Shown one piece after another: positions 23,700 through 30,605 of a DNA stretch of 30,605 bases. This DNA comes from Lachnospiraceae bacterium (lineage in GTDB: Bacteria > Bacillota > Clostridia > Lachnospirales > Lachnospiraceae). Within the stretch, counting starts at the first letter, position 1, and the number at the start of each line of letters is the position of its first letter. The stretch covers positions 1-30,605 of the forward strand of contig VSNJ01000034.1 in the NCBI GenBank assembly GCA_009774235.1, read 5' to 3'. The notes beneath the pieces were generated by a model. The model ran no database searches. It was not told where the DNA came from and saw only the letters and a list, made by a program, of their open reading frames with translations. A program made the translations under genes and the position numbers.

Positions 23700-24152
23700 A
23701 TGGAATTTAAAATAAGAAAAGCAGTAAAAGAAGATGAAACCAAAATAAGAGAATTATTTATAGAAATGCTTCAGACTATATATTCTAATAATAATGTTGA
23801 TGGATATGAAAAGGGATATCTTGATAAATTTTTTGATGGGCATGAGGACTGGATATGTGTTGCAGAAGTAAATAATTCTGTTGCTGCGTATCTTTCAATC
23901 GAAGTACACCATGAACAAGAGAATTTTATTTATCTTGATGATTTATCTGTTTCTGGAAAATACCAGAGTAATGGAATTGGAACGGAATTAATCAAAACTG
24001 CAGAAAAATTTGCGGAAGAAGTAGATATTTCTATAATAGTTTTTCATGTTGAAAAATCAAACAACCGGGCATTTAATTTATACAGGAAACTGGGATATTC
24101 AATTATGGATGACGAAGGTACACGGTTTAGAATGATAAAAAGATTTTCTTAA
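23700..24152 (+). CDS. GNAT-family N-acetyltransferase
   Basis: 150 residues. The acetyl-CoA binding motif is visible as LDDLSVSGKYQSNGIGTELIKTAEKFA, with the Q/R-x-x-G-x-G/A loop represented by QSNGIG, and the C-terminal VEKSNNRAFNLYRKLGY segment is typical. It would acetylate an amine on a small molecule or protein; the substrate is unknown. It has its own promoter and stands alone, next to a long hairpin (24178-24240). Confidence 0.88.
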   Translation: MEFKIRKAVKEDETKIRELFIEMLQTIYSNNNVDGYEKGYLDKFFDGHEDWICVAEVNNSVAAYLSIEVHHEQENFIYLDDLSVSGKYQSNGIGTELIKTAEKFAEEVDISIIVFHVEKSNNRAFNLYRKLGYSIMDDEGTRFRMIKRFS

Positions 24153-24171
24153 ATTTCTATTTATTTTTTTT

Positions 24172-24291
24172 AACCTCACTAAGTAAGCCCTTTAAAACCC
24201 ACCACTTTTTAAGTGTTGGGTTTTAAAGGGCTTACTTAGTCCAGCAGGAGATTGGGCTCCTGCCGGGCTGCTGCAAAGTGGCAATGAGGTT
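24172..24291. repeat. long hairpin element between convergent genes
   Basis: Perfect 24-base arms (24178-24201 / 24217-24240), extended inward past one mismatch by CACTT / AAGTG with loop TTT, give about 30 pairs. It is followed by a second stem GCAGGAG / CTCCTGC around 24244-24263. Outer AACCTCA (24172-24178) and AATGAGGTT (24283-24291) also face each other. It may terminate both genes but is much longer than a normal terminator. Confidence 0.65.
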
Positions 24292-24317
24292 GGTTTGTTA
24301 TTGGACAAGCAGGCATT

Positions 24318-24343
24318 GCGGATTGCGGATATACGCTTGGCTA
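24318..24343 (+). repeat. repeat related to the hairpin at 5222-5247
   Basis: 22 of 26 bases match 5222-5247 (GCGGATTG..., ...CGCTTG-x-CTA). It lies 22 bases from the stop of the ABC permease gene, as the other copy lies just after the chemoreceptor gene. Confidence 0.5.
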
Positions 24344-24365
24344 AATAATAATATCCTGTTAAATA

Positions 24366-25163
24366 TTATGAACCACTGGATTTATAATGCCTTACCCCAT
24401 ATTTCCAAAGCAGAAATGCTGGTATAAAGAACCAGCATGCAGCTAGTGGTAAAAATATATATGTAAATGGTACGTCATGTCCAAGTATATAAAGGACAGG
24501 GTAATATTGTATTAAAGCATATGGAATAAAGAATGTAGTGAACAGCAATGTTTTTTTTCCATATGCCCCAGCAGGATATTTTCCAAATTCCTTTGCTCCA
24601 TCTGTAAATATATTCATAAATTCGAGCCCGTCTAATGTGAAGAAACATAGTGCTGCATAAATCATAAACAGAGCAGTGAAAACTACAGTACCACCAATTA
24701 ATGTGAATATAACAGCAGATATTTTAGGAAAAGTCCATATAACATTGCTTTTTTTAATTCCATAAATAAACATTACAACAGCCTGTAATATTTTTCCAAT
24801 GCGTGTAAGTTCAAATTTACTTCCTAATACTTGTATAATTTCATTTTGTGGACGTACTAATATTCTGTCAAATTCCCCATTTCTGACAATTCCAGAAAAA
24901 GTGTCAAAACCTCTGGCAAATATTTCTGCAAGGGAAAATTCCAAAAGTATAAAAGAGAAACATAATAATACTTCACTATAAGTAAATCCATGTATGCTGG
25001 GAAATCTCTGGAACATAAAAAATATTCCGGGAAATACATTAAATGAACCAAGAAACTGTCCAGCTGATGAAAGAAAAAAAGAAGTTTTATATTGCATCAT
25101 ACATCTTGCATTTATTGATATATAGTGGCTATATAGTTTAAAAAACCTGTAAATTTTCTTCAT
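24366..25163 (-). CDS. ABC-2 family exporter permease (second subunit)
   Basis: Start chosen at 25163 (MKKIYRFFKLYSHY), because GGAGGG lies 7 bases upstream; 265 residues. About six membrane helices. The GFTYSEVLLCFSFILLEFSLAE region and GEFDRILVRPQNEIIQVLGSKFE are typical of the ABC2_membrane_6 (DUF990) group, which works as pairs of unequal permeases. Third gene of a minus-strand operon with the ATPase and permease upstream, 52 bases after the latter. Probably exports a lipid, drug or peptide; the substrate is not known. Confidence 0.85.
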   Translation of the reverse strand: MKKIYRFFKLYSHYISINARCMMQYKTSFFLSSAGQFLGSFNVFPGIFFMFQRFPSIHGFTYSEVLLCFSFILLEFSLAEIFARGFDTFSGIVRNGEFDRILVRPQNEIIQVLGSKFELTRIGKILQAVVMFIYGIKKSNVIWTFPKISAVIFTLIGGTVVFTALFMIYAALCFFTLDGLEFMNIFTDGAKEFGKYPAGAYGKKTLLFTTFFIPYALIQYYPVLYILGHDVPFTYIFLPLAACWFFIPAFLLWKYGVRHYKSSGS

Positions 25164-25215
25164 AAATAATCCCTCCATTTTACTTAACTGGTTTTCCATG
25201 GAAAATTATGGTGTA

Positions 25216-26019
25216 TCAGCCGCCTTGTATTGTAATTTTTTTCTCTGCAAAATAGCATAAAATTTTGCCTGTTAATGTAATTATTACAAGCCACGCCAGC
25301 TGTAATATAACAGCTTTTTGTATCTGTGTATTATCCATGCTGCCGCTGTAAATACGCAAGGCAACATTCTGCATAGATGCAAATGGCAGCAGTTCCATAA
25401 TTTTCTGTATATTTTCTGGAAAAAAGGGAAGTGGTATAATTGCTCCAGCAAAAAATTCTACAGAAGAAGTAAATAATATACGCAGCCCTTGTGGTGAAAT
25501 AGTGAAAAATGTCAATACATAAACCAGCATACAAAAGGATACTGTTACAGCAAGTCCTAAGGCAAGTGTAATTAAGAAAAGTAAAAAGTATTGTAAACCT
25601 GCTGGTGCACTTAACCCATAGGGGAGTGGAAGGAATAATGAAATTATAAGTATTGGGAAGCATCTTAATACTGCCCGTGACAACCTGTCTGCAATGCTTC
25701 TGGAGAACCACATATTATAAATGTTTACTGGACGGCACAGTTCATATATGATATTTCCATTAACTATTGAATCAAAAATTTCATTTTCCATCATCCATGT
25801 AGAAAAAAGAACAAGAAATGCCTGTTGTAACCATATGTAAGATGTTGTTGCTGGAAAATCCATGGGAAATGTATCTGTATTTTCTGTATAAAATACATGC
25901 ATTGCCATAATTTCTATAAATCCCCATGCAAACTGTGTAGCAATTCCAGCTAAAGCCGCTGCCCTGTACTGGAGTCCCATAGCAGACCTGAGCCTGAAGA
26001 AGGCAAGATATTTTTTCAT
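25216..26019 (-). CDS. ABC-2 family exporter permease (first subunit)
   Basis: 267 residues, six predicted membrane helices. NGNIIYELCRPVNIYNMWFSRSIADRLSR is the cytoplasmic loop motif shared with the second subunit (gene at 24366), so the two are distant paralogues forming a heterodimer. AGGAGG is 7 bases upstream and the gene starts 13 bases after the ATPase stop. Confidence 0.85.
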   Translation of the reverse strand: MKKYLAFFRLRSAMGLQYRAAALAGIATQFAWGFIEIMAMHVFYTENTDTFPMDFPATTSYIWLQQAFLVLFSTWMMENEIFDSIVNGNIIYELCRPVNIYNMWFSRSIADRLSRAVLRCFPILIISLFLPLPYGLSAPAGLQYFLLFLITLALGLAVTVSFCMLVYVLTFFTISPQGLRILFTSSVEFFAGAIIPLPFFPENIQKIMELLPFASMQNVALRIYSGSMDNTQIQKAVILQLAWLVIITLTGKILCYFAEKKITIQGG

Positions 26020-26032
26020 ATACAGCCTCCTT

Positions 26033-26821
26033 TTAAATATTGTATGTATGGTATAAACTGGCTATATTTTCATCTATACTGCCGTTTCCATTTTTAATAG
26101 AATCCAGTGTACCATCCATAAGTATTTTCCCTTTGCCAATAAGTATAATTCTGTCTGTAAGAGCTTCTATATCCTGCATATCATGTGTAGTGAGTATTAC
26201 AGTAGTGCCATGTGCCTTGTTCTGTTTTAGTATAAAATCCCTTACAGCAAGTTTTGACACAGCATCCAGTCCTATTGTAGGTTCATCCAGAAATAAAATA
26301 TGTGGATGGTGCAATAGTGATGCCGCAATTTCACATTTCATCCTTTGTCCAAGTGACAGCTGTCTTGCAGGAGAACGGAGCAGTTCTGCCAGCTCCAGCA
26401 GCTCTGTAAGTTCTTCAAGGGTTTGTTTATATTGTTTGTCTGGAATAGAATAGATATCCTTTAATAATTCAAAGGAGTCTATAACTGGAACATCCCACCA
26501 TAACTGGGAACGCTGTCCAAATACAACGCCAATTTCTTTTACATGCTTTATCCTGTTCTTATAGGGTATCCTTCCATCTACAAGCACAGTCCCGCTGTCT
26601 GGTGTTAATATTCCAGTTAGAATTTTGATAGTGGAGCTTTTTCCTGCTCCATTTGGACCAATGTAGCCAACCATTTCTCCATTATTAATAGTAAAACTTA
26701 CATCATCCAGTGCATGGATTACTTCATATTCACGGTGAAAAAATGCTTTGCAGGCTTCACCAAACCCTGCATTTCTTTTTGCAATCTTGTACGATTTGCA
26801 TACATGTTCCATCGTAATCAT
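26033..26821 (-). CDS. ABC exporter ATP-binding protein
   Basis: 262 residues. Walker A GPNGAGKS (55-62), Q-loop in VVFGQRSQLWWD (99-110), signature LSLGQRMK (155-162), Walker B ILFLDEP (175-181) and TTHDMQD switch. The FGQRSQLWWD segment and the long N-terminal extension are typical of ATPases paired with DUF990-type permeases. First gene of the three-gene exporter operon. The promoter is at 26941-26969 and a leader hairpin at 26874-26895. AGGAGG 8 bases upstream supports the start. Confidence 0.92.
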   Translation of the reverse strand: MITMEHVCKSYKIAKRNAGFGEACKAFFHREYEVIHALDDVSFTINNGEMVGYIGPNGAGKSSTIKILTGILTPDSGTVLVDGRIPYKNRIKHVKEIGVVFGQRSQLWWDVPVIDSFELLKDIYSIPDKQYKQTLEELTELLELAELLRSPARQLSLGQRMKCEIAASLLHHPHILFLDEPTIGLDAVSKLAVRDFILKQNKAHGTTVILTTHDMQDIEALTDRIILIGKGKILMDGTLDSIKNGNGSIDENIASLYHTYNI

Positions 26822-26873
26822 TCTTGCTTCCTCCTGGTAGTTATATTTGCATATCTTGCCAAGCCGGTCTGGT

Positions 26874-26895
26874 TCTGCTGGATTTTGCCAGCAGA
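26874..26895 (-). promoter_or_regulatory. leader hairpin before the ABC exporter operon
   Basis: TCTGCTGG (26874-26881) and CCAGCAGA (26888-26895) are perfect arms with a 6-base loop, midway in the 115-base leader. No U-run, so not a terminator; a processing or protein-binding hairpin is possible. Confidence 0.35.
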
Positions 26896-26940
26896 TACCG
26901 AAGGTAAAATATTCAGTTTGCCCTTAAAAGAGAGCACTTT

Positions 26941-26969
26941 ATTATACTATTGTTATTTGTAAAGTTCAA
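26941..26969 (-). promoter_or_regulatory. sigma-A promoter of the ABC exporter operon
   Basis: On the minus strand TTGAAC (plus 26964-26969), 17-base spacer, TATAAT (plus 26941-26946). Confidence 0.75.
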
Positions 26970-27053
26970 TATATCAATTTTAATTAAGGATAGATTTACA
27001 AAATAAGCATGTTGTAAATATAGCAAGAATAATGAAAAGATAAAAATATTTTA

Positions 27054-27062
27054 TGTTATAAT
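27054..27062 (+). promoter_or_regulatory. extended -10 promoter of the AraC-GNAT / MATE operon
   Basis: TG-T-TATAAT at 27054-27062. A clear -35 is not visible; TGAAAA at 27033-27038 has an 18-base spacing. Confidence 0.4.
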
Positions 27063-27116
27063 TATATTATTAAGGGGTTTTAATTGTATTAATAATGCCA
27101 GTAAGGAGGGAAAATA

Positions 27117-27959
27117 ATGCAAAACCAGGCAATATATATTGTTTCACAGGCTATACGTTATATTGAAGATAATCTGCATAATAATCTGGATTTAGATATT
27201 GTATCAGGTGCGTTACACTATTCTAAATATTATCTGTGCCGGATTTTTACAAAAACTGCTGGATTAACTATCCACAATTATATAAAAAGAAGGCAGCTTA
27301 CAGAAGCAGCAAAACTTCTAGTGTTTTCTAAAAAAACGGTTATTGAAATTGCTATTATAAGTGGATATAAAAGCCAGCAGGCATTTACAGATATTTTTAA
27401 AGCTATGTATAAAACTTCACCAGCAGAATTCCGTAAAACAGGAAAGTTTTATCCTTTACAACTTGAAATCCAGTTAAAAAATCCACCTTCAAATATGGAT
27501 TTAAAAAAAGATGATATAGTATTTGCCACGTATGCTGATGTAGAAGACTGGATGGAACTTGCCAGCCAGGCAGCTGATGGATATCCAGGACTTGACCAGG
27601 CAGCATATATTAATAAACTGCACCAGTATATTAACCTGGAAAGGGCTTTAATTCTCCGTAATGGAGATATTACTTCTGGCATTATGGGATTTTCAGCTGG
27701 TACAGGAAACATAGACTTTCTTGCTGTACATCCACAATACAGACATCTGGGAATTGAAAAGCTTTTTATTAAAAAACTTTTAGACGGATTACTTTATAAC
27801 AGAGAGATTACTTTAACAACATTCCGTGCAGGCGACAAGGCAGATACAGGCTACCGTGAAAAATATTGCCAGCTTGGGTTTGAGGAAAGGGAACTGCTTG
27901 TGGAATATGGCTATCCTGTACAGCGTTTTGTATTTAATCCAGAAAAAGGAGGCATATAG
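27117..27959 (+). CDS. AraC-type regulator fused to a GNAT acetyltransferase domain
   Basis: 280 residues. The N-terminal AraC double helix-turn-helix (about 8-107) contains LDIVSGALHYSKYYLCRIFTK and IEIAIISGYKSQQAFTDIFKAMYKTSPAEFRK. The C-terminal half (about 130-275) looks like GNAT: FLAVHPQYRHLGIEKLFIKKLL matches motif A. The order is reversed from classic AraC proteins, where the ligand domain comes first. It probably regulates the downstream MATE gene, three bases after its stop; the GNAT domain could bind or modify the effector. AAGGAGG 7 bases upstream. Family certain, mechanism inferred. Confidence 0.88.
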   Translation: MQNQAIYIVSQAIRYIEDNLHNNLDLDIVSGALHYSKYYLCRIFTKTAGLTIHNYIKRRQLTEAAKLLVFSKKTVIEIAIISGYKSQQAFTDIFKAMYKTSPAEFRKTGKFYPLQLEIQLKNPPSNMDLKKDDIVFATYADVEDWMELASQAADGYPGLDQAAYINKLHQYINLERALILRNGDITSGIMGFSAGTGNIDFLAVHPQYRHLGIEKLFIKKLLDGLLYNREITLTTFRAGDKADTGYREKYCQLGFEERELLVEYGYPVQRFVFNPEKGGI

Positions 27960-27962
27960 GGT

Positions 27963-29291
27963 ATGGAAAATCCTTTATCTAAGAGTTTTAATACTATAGC
28001 TCTTATTAAATTTGCTTTTCCAAGTATGGTTATGATGTTATTTATGGGATTATACACAATAACAGATACTATTTTTGTAGCACGTTTTGTTGATAGCAAT
28101 GCCTTGTCATCTATTAATATTGTCTGTCCTGTAATTAATATTATTGTTGGTCTGGGAACGATGCTTGGAGCAGGAGGAAGTGCAGTTATTGCAAAGAAAA
28201 TGGGAAGCGGGAATATAGATGAAGCCAGAAGTAATTTTACTCTTATTATTATAACGGGAATAATTACTGGTCTGGTTATTACAATTATTGGTCTGTTATT
28301 TCTTGATAAAATTATCTGGGGATTAGGTGCAAGTAAAACCTTATTTCCATATTGTAAAGATTATCTGGAAATACAGCTTATTTTGGCTGTCCTGGATATT
28401 ATGCAGGTTTTATACCAAAACCTTTTTGTAACAGCAGGAAGACCAGGTTTAGGGTTAATTCTTTCTGTTTTTGCGGGTATAGTTAATATTTTTTTTGACT
28501 ATATTTTTATAGTTTGCCTGCGGATGGGAGTAATGGGTGCTGCCCTTGGCACAGGGACTGGATATATGATACCAGCAATTACTGGTACAATATTTTTTCT
28601 GGCTGGCAGAAAAGGGCTGCATTTCTGTAAACCCAAGATGGATACACATGTTTTAATAAAAAGCTGTTCAAATGGTATGTCTGAAATGATAAGCCAGTTG
28701 TCAGCTGCTATGGCTACATTTCTGTTTAATATAACAATGATGAAACTGGTTGGAGAGGATGGTGTGGCTGCCATTACAGTTATTATATATTCTGGATTTC
28801 TTTTGACATCCATTTATATTGGTTTTTCTATGGGGGTAGCTCCAGTTATCAGTTATAATTATGGAGCGGGAAATATAACACAATTAAAGAAAGTGTTACA
28901 TATTTGCTTCTGCTTCATAATAAGTATTTCAATTTCCGTATTTTTGTTTTCTTTATTTAATGGGAAAAATATTGCAAAATTATTTGCAGCAAATAATAAA
29001 AATGTTTATGAGATTACTAAAACAGGATTTACAATATATTCATTTAGCTTTCTGTTTTCTGGATGCAATATTTTTACTTCTGCTCTATTTACGGCACTAT
29101 CTAATGGAAAAGTATCAGCAATAATATCTTTTCTGCGTACATTTGGATTTATTGTAGTTTTACTCTTAATCCTGCCAGAATTCTTAAAAATAACAGGGGT
29201 ATGGCTGGCTGTTCCAGTTGCAGAACTGCTTACATTTGTATTAGCAGTATGCTTAATACACAGATATAATAAACAATATAATTATTTATAA
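27963..29291 (+). CDS. MATE-family multidrug/metabolite exporter
   Basis: 442 residues with about twelve membrane segments in two related halves. The start LIKFAFPSMVMMLFMGLYTITDTIFVARFV is the MATE hallmark of the MepA/DinF-like branch. It would export cationic drugs or metabolites using Na+ or H+. The start lies three bases after the stop of the AraC-GNAT gene with its own GGAGG inside that gene's end, so the two are translated together and the regulator is probably specific to it. Confidence 0.92.
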   Translation: MENPLSKSFNTIALIKFAFPSMVMMLFMGLYTITDTIFVARFVDSNALSSINIVCPVINIIVGLGTMLGAGGSAVIAKKMGSGNIDEARSNFTLIIITGIITGLVITIIGLLFLDKIIWGLGASKTLFPYCKDYLEIQLILAVLDIMQVLYQNLFVTAGRPGLGLILSVFAGIVNIFFDYIFIVCLRMGVMGAALGTGTGYMIPAITGTIFFLAGRKGLHFCKPKMDTHVLIKSCSNGMSEMISQLSAAMATFLFNITMMKLVGEDGVAAITVIIYSGFLLTSIYIGFSMGVAPVISYNYGAGNITQLKKVLHICFCFIISISISVFLFSLFNGKNIAKLFAANNKNVYEITKTGFTIYSFSFLFSGCNIFTSALFTALSNGKVSAIISFLRTFGFIVVLLLILPEFLKITGVWLAVPVAELLTFVLAVCLIHRYNKQYNYL

Positions 29292-29298
29292 ATATAAT

Positions 29299-29347
29299 TG
29301 CCCTTATTCTCTTTATTTACTATTAAGAGAACAAGGGCAGTTTTTTT
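29299..29347 (+). terminator. Rho-independent terminator of the MATE operon
   Basis: TGCCCTTATTCTCT (29299-29312) pairs with AGAGAACAAGGGCA (29326-29339), with a single A-C mismatch, and is followed by seven T (29341-29347). Confidence 0.8.
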
Positions 29348-29381
29348 ATATTATTCCGTTATAGTACCTGTTGTAGCGTAA

Positions 29382-29395
29382 TGTCATTTAGTTAA
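29382..29395 (+). repeat. short dispersed repeat, copy 2
   Basis: Identical to 23335-23348 (TGTCATTTAGTTAA). It lies between convergent genes. Confidence 0.4.
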
Positions 29396-29440
29396 GGGTA
29401 CAATAGATAAAAACCTTTATAGAAGTCTTTTTAAGTAATG

Positions 29441-30034
29441 TTAATTGTTGTTTACATATCCTTTGATTTCAGAAATTAAAGCAACAGCATCAGCATTTTG
29501 TATTTTAATGTTAGAATAAGGGTTCTCTTGTTTTACCCTTGTATTTATAACATTTAATGAGTTTAACTTGCCGTCTGTATATACAAGTCTTCCTTGTGGA
29601 CCACTGATAATCTGGTATGTCCCATCTGTATTCTTTTTACAGAAAACCAGAATTTCATCACCCTTTTGTAATAAAGGGTCATCCTTAAGTTCTGTAATGC
29701 TATCTGTTGTTTCACCACCAGTCATATAAATAGAAAGCTTTTCACCTTCATTTGAATTATAAACAGGTGTATTTACTTCAGCAGAAAATGTTGTGTATGG
29801 AATATTATTTTCTACAGTAGTATTCTCAACGTCCTTTACAGTTACCAGTGCGATTAAATCACTGGCTTGTGATATTTCTTCAATATCACTATAATTGTAT
29901 GCCCAGCTGGCAGACAAGTATGTGGTTTCCTTTTTATTATCTTTTTTATTATTAAAATATACAAAAGAACCTGTACAAAGCACTATTGCCAGTAAAATAA
30001 TAATAGAAGAAATTATTTTTTTATTTTTTAACAT
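29441..30034 (-). CDS. membrane-anchored extracytoplasmic protein, unknown family
   Basis: 197 residues. One N-terminal membrane helix or uncleaved signal (about 8-27), then a soluble domain with predicted beta content. I do not recognise the family. Segments such as ASDLIALVTVKDVE, GDEILVFCKK and YQIISGPQGRLVYTDGK suggest a small beta-barrel. The gene lies 14 bases after the metalloprotease stop, and its AAGGAGG site overlaps that stop codon, so the two are translationally linked. By context it may be an inhibitor, chaperone or anchor of the protease. Confidence 0.65.
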   Translation of the reverse strand: MLKNKKIISSIIILLAIVLCTGSFVYFNNKKDNKKETTYLSASWAYNYSDIEEISQASDLIALVTVKDVENTTVENNIPYTTFSAEVNTPVYNSNEGEKLSIYMTGGETTDSITELKDDPLLQKGDEILVFCKKNTDGTYQIISGPQGRLVYTDGKLNSLNVINTRVKQENPYSNIKIQNADAVALISEIKGYVNNN

Positions 30035-30048
30035 TTTGATACACCTCC

Positions 30049-30603
30049 TTAATAAAGTGCATTTGCACCATTCTTATCATCTAGTTGTATGGTAGAAATA
30101 TTATAACTGCCATACCTGCTATTATTGCCCCATGTATATGGATTCATAATTACTCTGCCATTTAAATGGTCAAGACCCAGACAATGGCCAAATTCATGTA
30201 TAGCAACTGATTTTAAAGCCCCGTCACTATTCCATGTGGATGTTATTGCACGGTTTAACTGTAAATTCTGGCTGGTAAAATAAGCACCAGAATAGTATGA
30301 AGTAGTAAGCCCATCCCATGATACGTTAGAATTATTTACTTCTGAACAATATACATTATAATTACCAGCGTTACCACTAGAAAAGTTTACATCTGTAGCA
30401 CTCCAGCCATTAGCTCCTGTATTTATAAAAGTTTTTGCACGTGCAGAATTAAAATTTTCATAATAATATTTTATTGTACTACTTTTCCATTTATATCCTA
30501 AAGTAGTATATGCATAAACTGTATTTGTGGTTTCATACAATAATATCATTACTAATAAAATGTATAATAATGGTTTTATATTTGTTTTTTTCATAAGCCG
30601 CAT
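30049..30603 (-). CDS. secreted matrixin-type zinc metalloprotease
   Basis: 184 residues from the ATG at 30603, or 181 from the ATG at 30594. The second is likelier: the first is preceded immediately by GG, which fits a ribosome binding site for the second, but the site is cut by the window edge. A signal peptide (about 8-31, ending NTVYAYT) precedes a compact catalytic domain with HEFGHCLGLDH (136-146 from the first ATG) as the zinc site and VIMNP (151-155) as the Met-turn, both diagnostic of metzincin/matrixin proteases. No propeptide with a cysteine switch is visible. It would cleave extracellular proteins. It leads an operon with the anchored protein at 29441. Confidence 0.88.
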   Translation of the reverse strand: MRLMKKTNIKPLLYILLVMILLYETTNTVYAYTTLGYKWKSSTIKYYYENFNSARAKTFINTGANGWSATDVNFSSGNAGNYNVYCSEVNNSNVSWDGLTTSYYSGAYFTSQNLQLNRAITSTWNSDGALKSVAIHEFGHCLGLDHLNGRVIMNPYTWGNNSRYGSYNISTIQLDDKNGANALY

Positions 30604-30605
30604 CC

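Overview
The window is AT-rich, Gram-positive-style DNA with strong AGGAGG ribosome binding sites, sigma-A promoters with TG-extended -10 boxes, and a gene set typical of Clostridia (ECF sigma/ABC module, BofC-like protein, WYL regulator, CAP/FN3 surface protein, chemoreceptor). I read it as a motile Firmicute, most likely Lachnospiraceae. I cannot fix the genus.

Layout. 1-4966: accessory region with the 3' part of a large RecQ-like SF2 helicase, then an AAA-ATPase/PD-(D/E)XK protein that carries an in-frame insert made of three palindromes. 5282-11034: three minus-strand genes (chemoreceptor, WYL regulator, secreted Trx-CAP-FN3 protein). 11035-14155: the most unusual part. A DUF2828-type (Ro60/TROVE-like) protein with a vWA domain is preceded, in its own 5' leader, by two tandem tRNA-like RNAs whose anticodon arms are replaced by a long helix ending in a GNNA-capped hairpin and a conserved UUACAGCAA tail. 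A second, degraded copy of this RNA unit, with its own promoter, lies beyond the 3' end of the gene on the opposite strand. A dispersed repeat (R) sits just upstream of both RNA units. 14156-18866: MutS-like ATPase, BofC-like protein, HI0933-type flavoprotein, short-chain dehydrogenase. 18999-19775: ZIP metal transporter. 19961-23321: ECF sigma, membrane protein, ABC ATPase and ABC permease. 23700-24152: GNAT acetyltransferase. 24366-26821: three-gene ABC exporter. 27117-29291: AraC-GNAT fusion regulator with a MATE exporter. 29441-30603: secreted matrixin-type metalloprotease with a membrane-anchored partner.

How parts work together. The vWA/TROVE-like protein and the tRNA-like RNAs look like a Ro60/Y-RNA ribonucleoprotein: known bacterial Y RNAs (YrlA) contain a tRNA-like module, and the RNAs here have acceptor, D and T arms but no usable anticodon loop. 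This is inference from architecture and adjacency; binding has not been shown. The sigma/ABC operon and the AraC-GNAT/MATE pair look like self-contained stress or drug-response export modules. The helicase and AAA/nuclease pair may be the edge of a defence or mobile region that continues left of the window.

Stretches without genes over 300 bases: 4967-5281 (terminator and a repeat hairpin), 11035-12003 (repeat R1, RNAs C and D, long hairpins), 13519-14155 (RNAs A and B, repeat R2, promoter), 23322-23699 (repeat R3 and the GNAT promoter).
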